From assembly GCF_028453695.1 (NCBI RefSeq), contig NC_135774.1, positions 6,572,001-6,636,000 of the forward strand: a stretch of DNA of 64,000 nt. The letters are read 5' to 3'. Origin of the DNA: Augochlora pura (Eukaryota; Arthropoda; Insecta; Hymenoptera; Halictidae). The position numbers and the translations under genes are program-made. Under the pieces are notes generated by a model, which was given only the letters and a program-made list of their open reading frames with translations, was not told the origin of the DNA and did not search any database. Positions 46,681-56,420 of the stretch are shown here, piece by piece; positions within the stretch are counted from its first letter, which is position 1, and the number at the start of each line of letters is the position of its first letter.

Positions 46681-47502
46681 TTCTTGCGGCGAGTGTATGT
46701 AAAACGCGTAAAGAGATGTTTAATCTTGGCTGTCGTAGCGTATTCCACACATCTGGAATGGTAAACATCCGTGAAAAAATGTTCTCTCAAAAGTACCCTT
46801 GATCACAATTTTGTTTCCTTGAATAAAAATATCTGCTATTACTAATAAGTAGATTGCGAAGTTGATGCATTTACGATAAAATTTATTAGCTGAAACATAA
46901 AACTGCGATGATACAAAACGAATGTAACAACAATGTTACGCCATTCGCAACTTATTAAAGTAATTAAAGGTAATAATTTATTTATATTTCGTTTCTACTT
47001 CTTACAAACGTCTTAGAAAATTTTTATTTTGCATAAAGATCCGCAACATAGCAATGACTTTTGCACATTTCTTGACGGCTGGTAAGCGACCTATACAATG
47101 GGTGATTTGTAAAGAACATGTCCTCTGTGTATGTAGATAATAGAAAGCTTGGTGTTTTGATAAATTTGTGGGATCAATCGATTAATCGTCATGATGGCCG
47201 TGTCGGATCAATCGACTGATTTGATCATTGTAAATAGATGTTAAGGTGTGATGTTTTAGTTTTACTTTAGTTATGAAAATTGTTACCAGAGTCTCGGGCG
47301 TACACTTATCCGATATTGATGTCTGAATGTAGTTTTATTTTCAAAACGGAAATTTTTTGAAATTGAATACGAGATTTTCATAAAAATATGTAGAGATTTC
47401 CCCGAGTTTTACGAAATAGGCCTGGTTTCCCGAGAAGAAACCCTGAATTATCCAATGGAAATCAATAGTGTAACGAAAAGGTTTCCGAAGGAGTGTTTAA
47501 GG
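46681..47502. other. No gene; possible leader remnant of the LTR element
   Basis: The part next to the primer-binding site should be the internal region of the minus-strand LTR element, but I find no gag sequence. The element is therefore truncated here or the rest has been lost. Confidence 0.4.
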
Positions 47503-47519
47503 CCCCACGTTGGGCGCCA
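47503..47519 (-). promoter_or_regulatory. tRNA primer-binding site of LTR element
   Basis: On the minus strand, two bases after the LTR end, the sequence reads TTGGCGCCCAACGTGGGG, the classic form of a gypsy-type primer-binding site (TGGCGCC...). It shows that the adjacent LTR is a 5' LTR of a minus-strand element. Confidence 0.8.
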
Positions 47520-47699
47520 ATTTGTAACACTTTTTTTTTAACGGAACGATATAGTTTATTTACACAACAAATAAATATCCACGATGCTAACTACTGCGTT
47601 ATGACATTGTTACAAAGAACCGGACTCGCACGAAGAAACTGACGGATCGCAGCGCGGATCGTCACTTGGGTCAAGGCGTAATGCCTATCTACCAAGATC

Positions 47700-47885
47700 C
47701 AGACTTTCTTAAGAAAGGTAGTCAGGGAGGTTAACCTTGTCGGTATCTAGTCCCTACTAGTTCCTTACAAGGGTGGGCAGAGAGGTCAACGTTATCGGTA
47801 TCTACTCTCTACCCCCTACAGGTCTCTTGGAAGGATGGGCAGAGAGGTCAACGTTATCAGTATCTACTCTCTACACTGCCTTCTG
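47700..47885. repeat. Three ~62-bp tandem repeats in the LTR
   Basis: Units contain GGGCAGAGAGGTCAACGTTA and TCGGTATCTACTCTCTACC. The last two are nearly identical and the first is more diverged. Tandem repeats in the U3 part of an LTR often hold enhancer elements, but no specific site is identified. Confidence 0.8.
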
Positions 47886-48189
47886 CAAGATTCTTGCAAG
47901 ACTGCCTTTTTCTGTTTTTTTTTTTTTATGTGGTTTGCTGTGAGGTAGGTTTTCAACCGTGCCTGAAAACTATGGCCTTCTTACCGGTTAATAGTGAGTA
48001 GCTTGCCTGATGGTGTTACCTATATGAAGTTATAGTATAGTGAGGTGAGGGATAGTTGGGGAAAAAATTTTCAAAAAAATACCCGGTTCTCGAAGTTGCC
48101 TACCCTGTGAGGTAGGCCAGAATGATTTGAGGTGATTGGGAGGTATGGAGGATTTTGGGTGAGATTGGTGCGTGGAGCGGGATTAGGTT

Positions 48190-50847
48190 AGGTTGGAAGT
48201 GTCCAATGGGAATTTAATCTTGGTTTTGTAGGGTATCCTGTTTTTGTCGTAGAAACCTGTTTCATGTATAAGCGGATTTTCGTGATCGGAGACAGATTAT
48301 TTGGATATAGTTTTACGAATGAAAGAGGGTATCAGTTCCATGTTGGTTTTTGTATGTAGGTCATGGGTGTGATATCGTGGGGGTTTGCCTGTGATGATTT
48401 TTAGGATTTTGTTTTGTAAGATTTGTAATGATTTAAGGGTGGATTTTGGGGCGACGCACCAGACTTGGGCGCCATAGGTGAGAACCGGTCTAAGACAGGC
48501 TTTGTAGATGGTTAGTCTGAGGGTTCTCTTCAGTTTGGATCCTTGAGAGAGGAGATGATGTATGGATGTGGCTGCTTTTTTGGTTTTGTTAATTCTGTCC
48601 TGGATAGCCGGGGTCCAGTTAAGCTTTGAGTCGAAGATGATTCCTAGATAGGTTACTTGGTGTGAGTAGTATATCAGATGATTATTTAGGGTTAGGGGGG
48701 GTGGAGATGGGAGCCTCTGCCTTCCTGGGGAAGCAGATGGCCTGGGTTTTGGTTTGGTTAGTCTGTAATTTCCAGGATTGGAAGTAGTGAGAAATCTGGT
48801 CAAGGTAGGTTTGTAGTCTATTGTGAAGTACAGTGTTCGACCAGGAGGAGGATATGAGGGTGGTGTCGTCTGCGTATAGTGCTAACTGGGTACCGGGAGC
48901 TGTTGGGATGTCGTTAATGTATAGGTTGAACAAGACAAGGCCTAATATGGAGCCTTGAGGTACTCCAGCTTTGATGTCTAGGAGGACGGATTGTGATCCT
49001 GAGAGGGAGACAGTTATCTTTCTGTCTTTGAGGTAGGAGCTCATGAGTTTGATGAAGGTGATCGGGAGGCCTAGGACGTGAAGTTTGTAGAGAAGGGCCT
49101 CTGGCCAGACTGTGTCGCAGGCTTTGGTGAGGTCCAGGAGTATCATGGCTGAGGTGCGACTTGTGTTATGCTCGTGCGTGAGTATTTGAGATAGGTGTAC
49201 TAGTTGATGTGTGGTGGAGTGTTTGGCCCTGAAACCAAATTGTTGATTGATTAGTGTATTATTAGATTTTAACGTGTCGGTGAGCCAGTAGTGTAGACAT
49301 TTCTCGAAGATTTTGCCTATTATGGGGAGAAGACTGATGGGACGATAGTTTTCTGCGTCTTTTCAGGGTTTTGGGATGGGAACTACCTTAGCAACTTTCC
49401 AAATGTTGGGGAAGTAGTGCAATTTTATGGAATGCTTAAATATGTAATAGAGTTGTAATGGGATTTTGGAGGCGGAGTGCCTGAGGACGTCAGGAGTGCT
49501 GTGGTCGAGCCCTGGAGCTTTGTTAGCTCCCATGGATAGGATAGCTTTGTGTACATAAGGTAGTGGTATTTGTAGTGTTGTGAGGCTTGTTGTATTTAAT
49601 GCGTTAGGAGTTGCCGGGTTTTTTTTTTTGGGGGGGGGGGGGGGGGGCGCGAGCAAGTTTTTTCTGTGAATAATTTAATTTTCTGATCGTGGCAGGATTT
49701 TGCCCTTAGGGTGGAGTTATGTACCTCCTGGAAAATGCGGCTGAAGTGGTTGGCTTTTCCGAGGTCGGATGTGATCGTGGTGTGTTCCGTGGAGATGGGA
49801 GGAATGTATTGTTTTTTGTTGGTGAGGATTTTGTGGTTTTTCCAGAAGGCTGGGTCTGGTCTGGTTTGATGCCTGATTTATTTATCCCATGCAGTGATTT
49901 TGTTGCGTGCGATTCTGGAAGAGATTTCACGGGAGAGTAATTTGACCCAGGACTTGAAGTAGTCTAGGCTGTATTTTTGTCATAGTTTACGGGCTTTGTG
50001 GCGGGTTTTGATTAGAGAGAGTAGGAGTGGGTCCTTTGCAATGTCAATGTAGTGAGGGTGGGGAGTGTGGTGAGTGGTGGCTTTTTTGCGGCAGGGTTTG
50101 AAGGTTACGGATATAGGAGTCGATTTTGTTGGTGGAGGGGAGGGAGGTGGTGAGTTTGAGATTGCTGGTATACTTGTGATATGCCTTCCAATCGATGTGG
50201 GGTGTGGTGTGGGGTAGGGGCAAGGGTCTGGAGTTAGGGGTGAGTAAGACTGGTCTGTGTTGGGTGTTGAAGTCGCTGGTTGTTTTACAGTTGAAGTTGG
50301 AATGATGTTTTATAAGGAATATGTCGATGGTGGATTTTTTTATGTTCCTGTTGGCTTTGGAGATGTTGTAATTGGAGTGTGTGGAGTGCTTGAAGAGTGT
50401 GAGGCCGGATGTGTTGTTGCAGTAGTTATTCCAGGAGGTATGTCTAGCATTGAAGTCACCTCCTATGATGAAATTTTCGGGGCGATTTGTGAGGCAGTCA
50501 AGGTCTGCTTGTAAGATCTTGGCGGAGGGAGGGGCGTAGACCACACCGATAATTAGTCTGGGGGAGTTGAGTCTGATAAGGATGGATTCTAGGTTGGTGG
50601 TTGAGCTTGGGACGGTTTGGAAGGATATGTCTTTGTTGATGATAATCGCGACTCCTCCTTTCTGGGAGGGTCAGTCATTTCTGATTATGGTGTACCTCGG
50701 GATGGAGAGGTGGGTGAGAGGCGTGAGCCAGATCTCTGTGACGAGGGCTATGTGTATGTTGAGTTTTTGAAGAACGTGAGCGAGTTCGAGTCTCTTGGGA
50801 TAGAGAGACTCGGCGTTCCATAGGAGGATGTTAGGGAGGCGGGCCAT
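48190..50847 (-). pseudogene. Jockey ORF2 (endonuclease and reverse transcriptase), broken
   Basis: It starts MARLPNILLWNAESL at 50847. The apurinic-type endonuclease follows with YAPPSAKILQADLDCL, FIIGGDFNARHTSWNN and STIDIFLI. Several frame breaks lie at ~50000-49660. One is next to a run of G on the plus strand at 49631-49647 that disrupts the frame. The polymerase has MGANKAPGLDHSTPDVLRHS, LLDLTKACDTVWPEALLYKL, GVPQGSILGLVLFNLYINDI and ALYADDTTLIS with an intact DD. The C-terminal part (48803-48297) includes YLGIIFDSKLNWTPAIQDRI and YGAQVWCVAP. A last piece runs to ~48190. Non-functional through multiple breaks. Confidence 0.9.
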
Positions 50848-51402
50848 TAATTGATGGAGCTACAGACGGCCATAAAGGCTTGAAATTTTTGAGACACCGA
50901 GGTGCAGGTTAGGAGTCTATCGTGAAGTTCTTGGGCTTTTTGTATCATGAGATTAATGTCCATTAATTGGTTGATTTTGTCGAAGATGCTGATGGCTTCT
51001 CCAAATTGTTCGGCGGGGGCAGAATTGTTTGGGGCTGGTTTTGGGGTGGAGAGGGCATCTTTATATGAGAGGAGCTGCTTCTTGGGTGGCGGGGTCGGGA
51101 GAAGCGTAATGGTTGGAGGGGATAGCGTTGTTATTTTTGTTGAGGGGGTTTTTCTACTGATATATTTTAATAGTGCAGGACATTGGGAATAGTTGGCCGT
51201 GTGATTTCCACGGCAGTTGGAGCATGTGGCGCGGGTGTCCCCGGGTTTTGTACAGTCGTTGGTTAAGTGTGCCCCTGCGCATTTAACGCATTTCGGGGGA
51301 AGGTTACAATTCCTAGACGAGTGGCCGAAGGCCTGGCACCTGAAACACTGTGTGTAATTCTTCCTAGAGAAGAATTTCTCCCGGTAGAAGAGAGGATTTC
51401 TC
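50847..51402 (-). pseudogene. Jockey ORF1 (Gag-like), 5'-truncated
   Basis: The ORF1 protein binds element RNA. The remaining part carries three zinc knuckles in a row: CFRCQAFGHSSRNC, CVKCAGAHLTNDC and CSNCRGNHTANYSQC, typical of Jockey-clade ORF1. A Pro/Thr-rich stretch and a C-terminal helix follow. The open frame runs out on its 5' side into the host LTR, so the first ~20 residues of that frame are not element sequence. The stop overlaps the ORF2 start. Confidence 0.9.
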
Positions 51403-51613
51403 GCAAGACTGCCTTTTTCTGCCTGAGGGTGCTCTTTTTTATACCATTTTTGGGTGCTAGCCCTGACCAATGAGCACCGAGTCTCGTACTTTTATGACTT
51501 TCCGTACCTGCTCCGCCGCGCGTACGGTCACTGAGCGTCGCCGGCGTACCGAACTCGTCACGCATCGAGCTATTCCTATGTACAACATTCTTAAAAACTA
51601 ACATCGCGCTACA

Positions 51614-52463
51614 ATAGGTATTTACTTATGCTGATTCTTCGCCATATTTAATACAGCCGAATGTAAGAATCCTCAGAGTTGCTCGCTTTAAGATCCAGAT
51701 ATAGGATCTTGTAGGCTCTTCTGTTCGGGGATGGCGATTCTAAGCTCCACTTACCATTTTTGTGTCATCTACAGCATTACTGATAGTTCACGTAGTTAAG
51801 CTTGTGGACTGTTTTGTCTCAGCTTAGGAGGGCTCTGAAGCCTCTTTACCATTTCGTATCACGTATGGCATTGTCAACAGGTCACAAAAATAAGCACGTT
51901 AACAAGAATCGAATATCCTATATATTTAGTTGCTATTATATAGAAGCAATAATTGTACTTGGCGCGAACCTTTACATGATGGAAATAGAAATATGTTATT
52001 TATTTATAAAAGATGAAATACAGAAAAACGATATAAAGTGCAATTATTTTTGTGGATATTTAAGCTATTATTTCTACTAATTATATGAATAATTAAAGAT
52101 ATGTTAGTTGTATATATTTTTTATTGTTAGCGCGTACTTACATCGTTCATAAATTTACAGGCTTTACGGTGATACCATTTTTTTAGAACGAATAATAGTT
52201 TAAAATATTTTATATTTGCTATTTATTTTTATGTAACTTTGATTTTGAAGTATCATCTTTCGAATAATTACATTAATTTCTTGAAAGGGGTATCTTTATG
52301 AAAGAGGTGATTCCTGAGGTCGTTTGCAGTAACTTTTTCCTTAACACAAATGCTATCCGCGGCTTTGCTTACTTTCGTTAACGAAAAACACTGAGAAACG
52401 TTCTGTATTTTTATTACTACGTGTAAGTGATCATTTTAAGAAAATTACTCTTAATCATTCTTT
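51614..52463. other. No gene seen
   Basis: AT-rich DNA between the gypsy LTR and the R1 fragment. It contains two diverged copies of a CTTACCATTTTTGTGTCA-like motif (51750-51870). No coding sequence is supported. Confidence 0.45.
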
Positions 52464-53040
52464 TACAATGTTTAGTCATTTTTCGGACATGGGCCTCGCG
52501 CCGCGCATCCCGGTTCCCGCCAGCGCTTCGGCCATCTTGGACCTTAGCGCGTTGGCCTTAGTGGCCCCCTCGACCCCGGGGATCTCGAGGATAATAGCCC
52601 CGGTCACAGCACTCCTCGGTTTCACGGAGGCGATGTTTAGGTCAGCCAGGTTTATTTAGTCAATTAAAAGTCTATTATGTTTAGTCAAAGTAACTGCCGC
52701 CGTTCGCGGAGGACGGGGGTGGCAGGGGCGCCTTCTTAGGCGCCGCCTTCTGTTTTGTGGCGGCTTTGGCCTGGCCGCCGCCACGTTTGCAGCGGCATTT
52801 GACGCCGCTGCCGCCCGCTTTGCCTTTCGGTCCACTACCCTTGCCCATGTTTTCATGGGCGGGTCCGTCCGCTCTGCGGGAGTAGGTGGTAGTGGCACCT
52901 CCACCGCCGCAGCGGCGGGGGCAGCCCCGGGCTTCGGTTGCCGCCTCCTGCCGCTCGTGGCGTCACCGAGGGAACCACCACCGCCCCCTGCTTCTTCTTC
53001 TTCCCCTGCCCCCCCTTCCCTCCAACCTACTGCATCGGTG
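52464..53040 (-). pseudogene. R1-clade ORF1, C-terminal part
   Basis: R1 ORF1 proteins are Gag-like RNA-binding proteins. On the minus strand the frame reads TWARVVDRKAKRAA followed by a basic Ala-rich stretch. A shifted frame then reads AVTGAIILEIPGVEGATKAN, ALRSKMAEAL and GMRGARPM, a block typical for R1-type ORF1 before the zinc knuckles. It ends in decayed sequence near 52464. GC content is far above the surrounding DNA. A solo LTR splits it from its probable N-terminal half at 54.2-55.1 kb. Confidence 0.7.
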
Positions 53041-53420
53041 CGAGTGTGACGCATCTTGCCACCTCAACAACAACAAACCCGCGCAATGTACCTTCCCTAG
53101 TCATCCTTTCCTAGCCCTTTGAATTGTGACGCACCTCGCCACCTCACCAACAAGAAACCCGCGCAATGTACCTTTCCTAGTCATCCTTCCCAAGTCCTTT
53201 GAACCATGACACACCCGATAGATTCATCCTATGAACTACAATCTCTGACCGACTCATCACTTACCGATAAAACCAATATAAAAGAACTCTTGTACAAAAT
53301 AAAAGTCAGTCTGCCTTCTTACCTCAAACTAACCGTGTCGTTACTCTGCCCGGTCTTCGATCCAACTTTGTGTTAATTGTGTTTATAATTAAACGTACGG
53401 AGAAATCCCCGTGACACGAG
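53041..53420. mobile_element. Solo LTR with 4-bp CGAG duplication
   Basis: A 372-bp segment (53045-53416) begins TGTGACGC and ends CCGTGACA, flanked on both sides by CGAG. TG...CA ends plus an exact 4-bp duplication indicate a solo LTR left after recombination. It contains a TATAAAA-like motif near 53278 and AATAAAAGTC near 53300, in an order that suits a plus-strand LTR. It cuts R1 ORF1. Confidence 0.75.
53047..53206. repeat. Two 80-bp tandem repeats at the start of the solo LTR
   Basis: Units start TGACGCATCTTGCCACCTCA (53047) and TGACGCACCTCGCCACCTCA (53127), with a third start (TGACACACCC) at 53207. The period is exactly 80 bases and the units are ~90% alike. Confidence 0.9.
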
Positions 53421-54190
53421 CCTGACAGGGACGGTGGGACGCGTAGCCGGCGCATCAAGCAACGACGCCATCTTGGCGTCGATAACGGAACAAACCCGTG
53501 AATTAGCCCATCGGTTCCGGCCGATATACATTCGGCTGTGTTTTGCGTATTAATCTCAACCAGGCCACCTAGAGGGTGGCTCTGGTGTGCGGCCTCGCCA
53601 CTATGGGCATACGCACGGAAACGGCAACGTTTCCACCTACGGCTGGAAAAGCAGCGTTAATACCGCCTGCAAAGGTGCCGGTTTGGTCCACTTCGCGGGT
53701 CCAGAGTTCCCGGTCTTGCCTCCATGTCGGCGGAAGGACTTCGTTTTGCTGTATGATATTCCATTGTTACTGAGGTGTAGCAATTTAAAAATCAAAATAG
53801 ACATGGGGACACCCCCATGCCCTCTACCTACATTCACACTGGTGATAGCTGCCCCTCTATCACTGACCAAGTCATTTCCTGCACCTCTGTGTGCACTCAT
53901 TGTTATAAATATAACCCAATTCAGGGAGCGCTTCTAATGTACGTTCGCTATAGACGGTCTGAATCCATTGATAAAACCCAGCTTTGTGTATAATCGAATA
54001 TTACTTTATTCCGTTGGTGGCGGGTGACGAACACCTTCTCACGCACCAACGGGGTGGTAGGGCAAAATACTCCGAGGTAGTGATGGGCGCACCCATATTT
54101 CACTCACCACTACAATATGTAGGCAGGTATGTCGTTATCAAGACTCTCTTTTAGGATTGGTCTTTCGCGCATGGTGACGGCCAACGAGAT
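53421..54190. other. Unassigned sequence between R1 ORF1 parts
   Basis: CpG-rich sequence with short open frames on both strands and no recognised domain. It may be another retroelement remnant inserted in R1 ORF1; no ends with a target duplication were found. Confidence 0.35.
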
Positions 54191-55142
54191 TCACGCTAAA
54201 CTGCCCCCAGCAAATAACGTGCCATTGCCTTCGTCGGCCACCTTATTGAGTAAGAATGTTGCCCAGGCCCACACCGCGGGGAGGTGAAGGTTGGTCTTTG
54301 TGAGCCCAACCAGCGTAGCCGGAGGTGACTCCGTCCTCCCGCGCCGACTCCTCGCGGCCTGTTGTCGTGCCACGGGCGGCATTGGTGGCGGCATTTGCGT
54401 CGCCGCCGGCCTGTCCCCTGTCTGACAGAGCCAGGCTAATTCCTTAGCCAGCTTCTCCATTTGACCCTTGAGGAGGGCAATCTCCGTCTCCAAAGCCGCC
54501 GTGGTGTTGGAGGCCGATAGTCGCCCTGGTGGTTTGGGCGGCAGCCCTTAGAGTGTGAGCCCCACTATCTTGTAGGTTCTTGGAGGTAGAAGCCATCCTC
54601 ATAACCTCCTCCTGCCTCTCAATCGCATAGGCGGCCAACTCGGCAGTCGTCTGTCGACGCAACTTCCGAGCCAGCGCTCCCTCGTCCGGCAACGGGACGA
54701 CAGTCCGAGAGGTTCGAGGCGCCCCGAGGATTGCCTCGACCTTCTCGGCGGGCCAACCGGCCCAGTTACCTCTGCCCATAAGGGACAAGCGCGAGGCGAG
54801 GGAACAATCCGATTCAGCGTCGGACTCCTTCTCTTCCCCCGCAGGCCCCATCGCGCAGCGCTTCCTGCCGCACGACATCCTTCCCCCCCTCGACAGCGGT
54901 TGGTGGTCCGCATTCGTCTGGCCGTTGAGCCCGACATAGGGGACCCTGTCCAATGCCACCTCCCTCACTGCACTCCCTCCGTTCTCGTTATTTTTCTTAA
55001 ATATTGAGTCCATAGTTCGTCCCACGAGTGCGGTCGGAAAGAGTGTCACCCCGGGCAGAGCCGCCATACCCGGGAAAGGCTGATACACCCAGGGATGCGC
55101 CAGGTGCCCCTGGGGTTTTCCACTAAAGACTGATGCACCCAC
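54191..55142 (-). pseudogene. R1-clade ORF1, N-terminal part
   Basis: On the minus strand the frame has an acidic/Ser-rich lead, then KLRRQTTAELAAYAIERQEE and VMRMASTSKNLQDSGAHTLR. A frameshift near 54510 gives ALETEIALLKGQMEKLAKEL, a predicted coiled coil. Pro-rich sequence follows. Coiled coil plus basic, Pro-rich sequence is typical of the first half of R1-type ORF1 in insects. One frameshift and the missing continuation make it a pseudogene. Its partner is probably the C-terminal part at 52464-53040. Confidence 0.65.
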
Positions 55143-55291
55143 CAGCCACGCCTGCCGCTAGGGACAGACGCGCCGCGCCCTCCTCACCGCGCAACGCTGC
55201 TTGGGGCTAGGGATTTTTTATAGAGGTTGTCATCGTCGCGGCCCGGCCGGTTAAGGCGAGACCCCCGTTTCTGTAAAACATGGCCACAGGC

Positions 55292-55594
55292 TTACGGTAT
55301 GATGGAGCTCAGGTACCTTGAGTTCGCTAAGCCCATACCACAACTGGTGTCAGCCAGTTGCAGCCCTTGAGGGGGTGTACTTACATCTACTTGAATGTTT
55401 AAATATTGGTAACAAGAGAATAAAACTTGACCCCTGTCAAGTGAGCCATTTGCACCACGCAAACGTCGGCGTGTAATACCACTACCGTCTTCAGATAGTG
55501 ACAATTCATCTAGTAGTTCACTAAGGAATACCGAAACTAGTGATTCAAATGATTGGTTTGATCCGCGAGGCATCCAGCCAAACATTATATCTTT
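55292..55594 (-). other. Coding-like remnant of unknown element
   Basis: The minus strand reads MPRGSNQSFESLVSVFLSEL and continues with LLDELSLSEDGSGITRRRL. It then reads GSLDRGQVLFSCYQYLNIQV. A shorter stretch of the same type occurs at 34680-34740 (NRNKILSVYYQCSNIEVKV), which suggests a transposon protein family with several copies. I do not recognise it. Confidence 0.4.
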
Positions 55595-55600
55595 TTCGAG

Positions 55601-56115
55601 ATGTTTGGTTTTGAGCCAAATAATCGTCATTTGCGGAAAGTGTTGATTTTCTTATTTCATTCGAAGAAAACGGCGGCTGAAGCGCATCGAGAGCTCCACA
55701 AAGTTTACGGAGATGCTGCTCTAAGTGAAACAACGTGCCGTGATTGGTTCCGTCGCTTCAGGGACGGTGATTTCAATGTTCACGATCGCCCGCGTGAAGG
55801 AAGGCCAAAAACGTTCGAAGACGCTAAATTGGAGGCATAGCTTGAGGAGGATCCGTGCCAAACGCAGGAACAACTTGCTCCAGTATTAGGAGTTACCCAG
55901 CAAGCCATTTGCAAGCGACTGCATGCGTTGGGAATGATTCAAAAGCAAGGAACTTGGGTTCCAGAGGCACGAAAAGTGATTCTACTGCATGACGGCGCTT
56001 GGTCTCATGTTGCCAAACCCGTTAAAACCCACGTGGAAACGCTCAAATGGGAAGTCCTACCCCACCCGCCATATTCCCCAGACATTGCGCCATCCGATTA
56101 TTACTTGTTCCGTTC
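55601..56115 (+). pseudogene. Mariner D transposase, left part
   Basis: It begins at the helix-turn-helix region with FEPNNRHLRKVLIFLFHSKK, then ALSETTCRDWFRRFRDGDFN and DRPREGRPKTFEDAKLEA. A TAG at 55838 follows. The frame continues as GVTQQAICKRLHALGMIQKQ, GTWVPE and then directly VILLHDGAWSHVAKPVKTHV. The stretch with the first catalytic Asp (GDEKW region) is deleted. PHPPYSPDIAPSDYYLFRS ends at the insertion point. Confidence 0.92.
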
Positions 56116-56196
56116 TGTCTTTTTGAAGCAAAACCAATCGCCCTCTGTTGAAGAGAAGACAAAGAGTCTAGGTTTTTACGTTGGCTTTTTGTATAT

Positions 56197-56418
56197 ATGG
56201 CTGAAGATTTTGAGGAAACTACATTAGTATTAGGGAACATTCCAGCCAATAACAACTTAAGGACAATCCACATCGTATTGTTCACCCAACTAATACTAAC
56301 AATCATCACTCTAGTTTTGTTACTAGGGGTGATAGTACTTGTAGTGCACTTGCACGCTGCAGAATCTGTGTTGAAGAAGGTGTGCGTCCACTTGTTCAGT
56401 GAAGCTCTGTGTGCCTGA
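56197..56418 (+). CDS. Small viral membrane-protein ORF (73 aa)
   Basis: The first ORF of the viral segment encodes 73 residues: an acidic N-terminus (MAEDFEETTLVLGNIP), then a strongly hydrophobic stretch of ~30 residues (IVLFTQLILTIITLVLLLGV and onward) that would span a membrane. A short basic tail follows. It is the first ATG of the insert. Its TGA at 56416-56418 is followed after two bases by the capsid ATG, so translation coupling is likely. Small membrane proteins are not standard in totiviruses, so the role is unknown; virion release or membrane modification are guesses. It is intact, without stops or frameshifts. It could also be a chance upstream ORF, but the hydrophobic design argues for function. 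Confidence 0.6.
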   Translation: MAEDFEETTLVLGNIPANNNLRTIHIVLFTQLILTIITLVLLLGVIVLVVHLHAAESVLKKVCVHLFSEALCA

Positions 56419-56420
56419 AC

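Larger units (their letters stand above)
47896..51421 (-). mobile_element. Jockey-type LINE with 19-bp target duplication
   Basis: GCAAGACTGCCTTTTTCTG is present at 47896-47914 and again at 51403-51421. A poly-A tail (poly-T on the plus strand) lies at 47915-47927. The element is ~3.49 kb on the minus strand, 5'-truncated within ORF1. Both ORFs are represented, and the ORF1 stop overlaps the ORF2 start as TAATG at 50847. Confidence 0.95.
47523..51613 (-). mobile_element. Gypsy-type 5' LTR split by a LINE
   Basis: The LTR begins TGTAAC at 47523 and ends CGCTACA at 51613, with TG...CA ends. It is interrupted at 47915-51402 by a Jockey LINE; removing the LINE and one duplication leaves an LTR of ~584 bp. 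The primer-binding site lies just outside at 47503-47519. No internal coding region survives. Confidence 0.8.

Noticed and set aside
50257..51192. Several plus-strand open frames of 67-85 codons
   Set aside because: They are antisense shadows of the Jockey ORF1 and endonuclease on the minus strand.
52468..53122. Plus-strand Pro/Ala-rich open frames
   Set aside because: GC-rich antisense of the R1 ORF1 fragment; the minus-strand reading has the recognisable motifs.
56116..56260. Second LTR at the left end of the virus insert
   Set aside because: Compared with the 677-bp LTR at 61987-62663; only the terminal TG is shared, so there is no left LTR.
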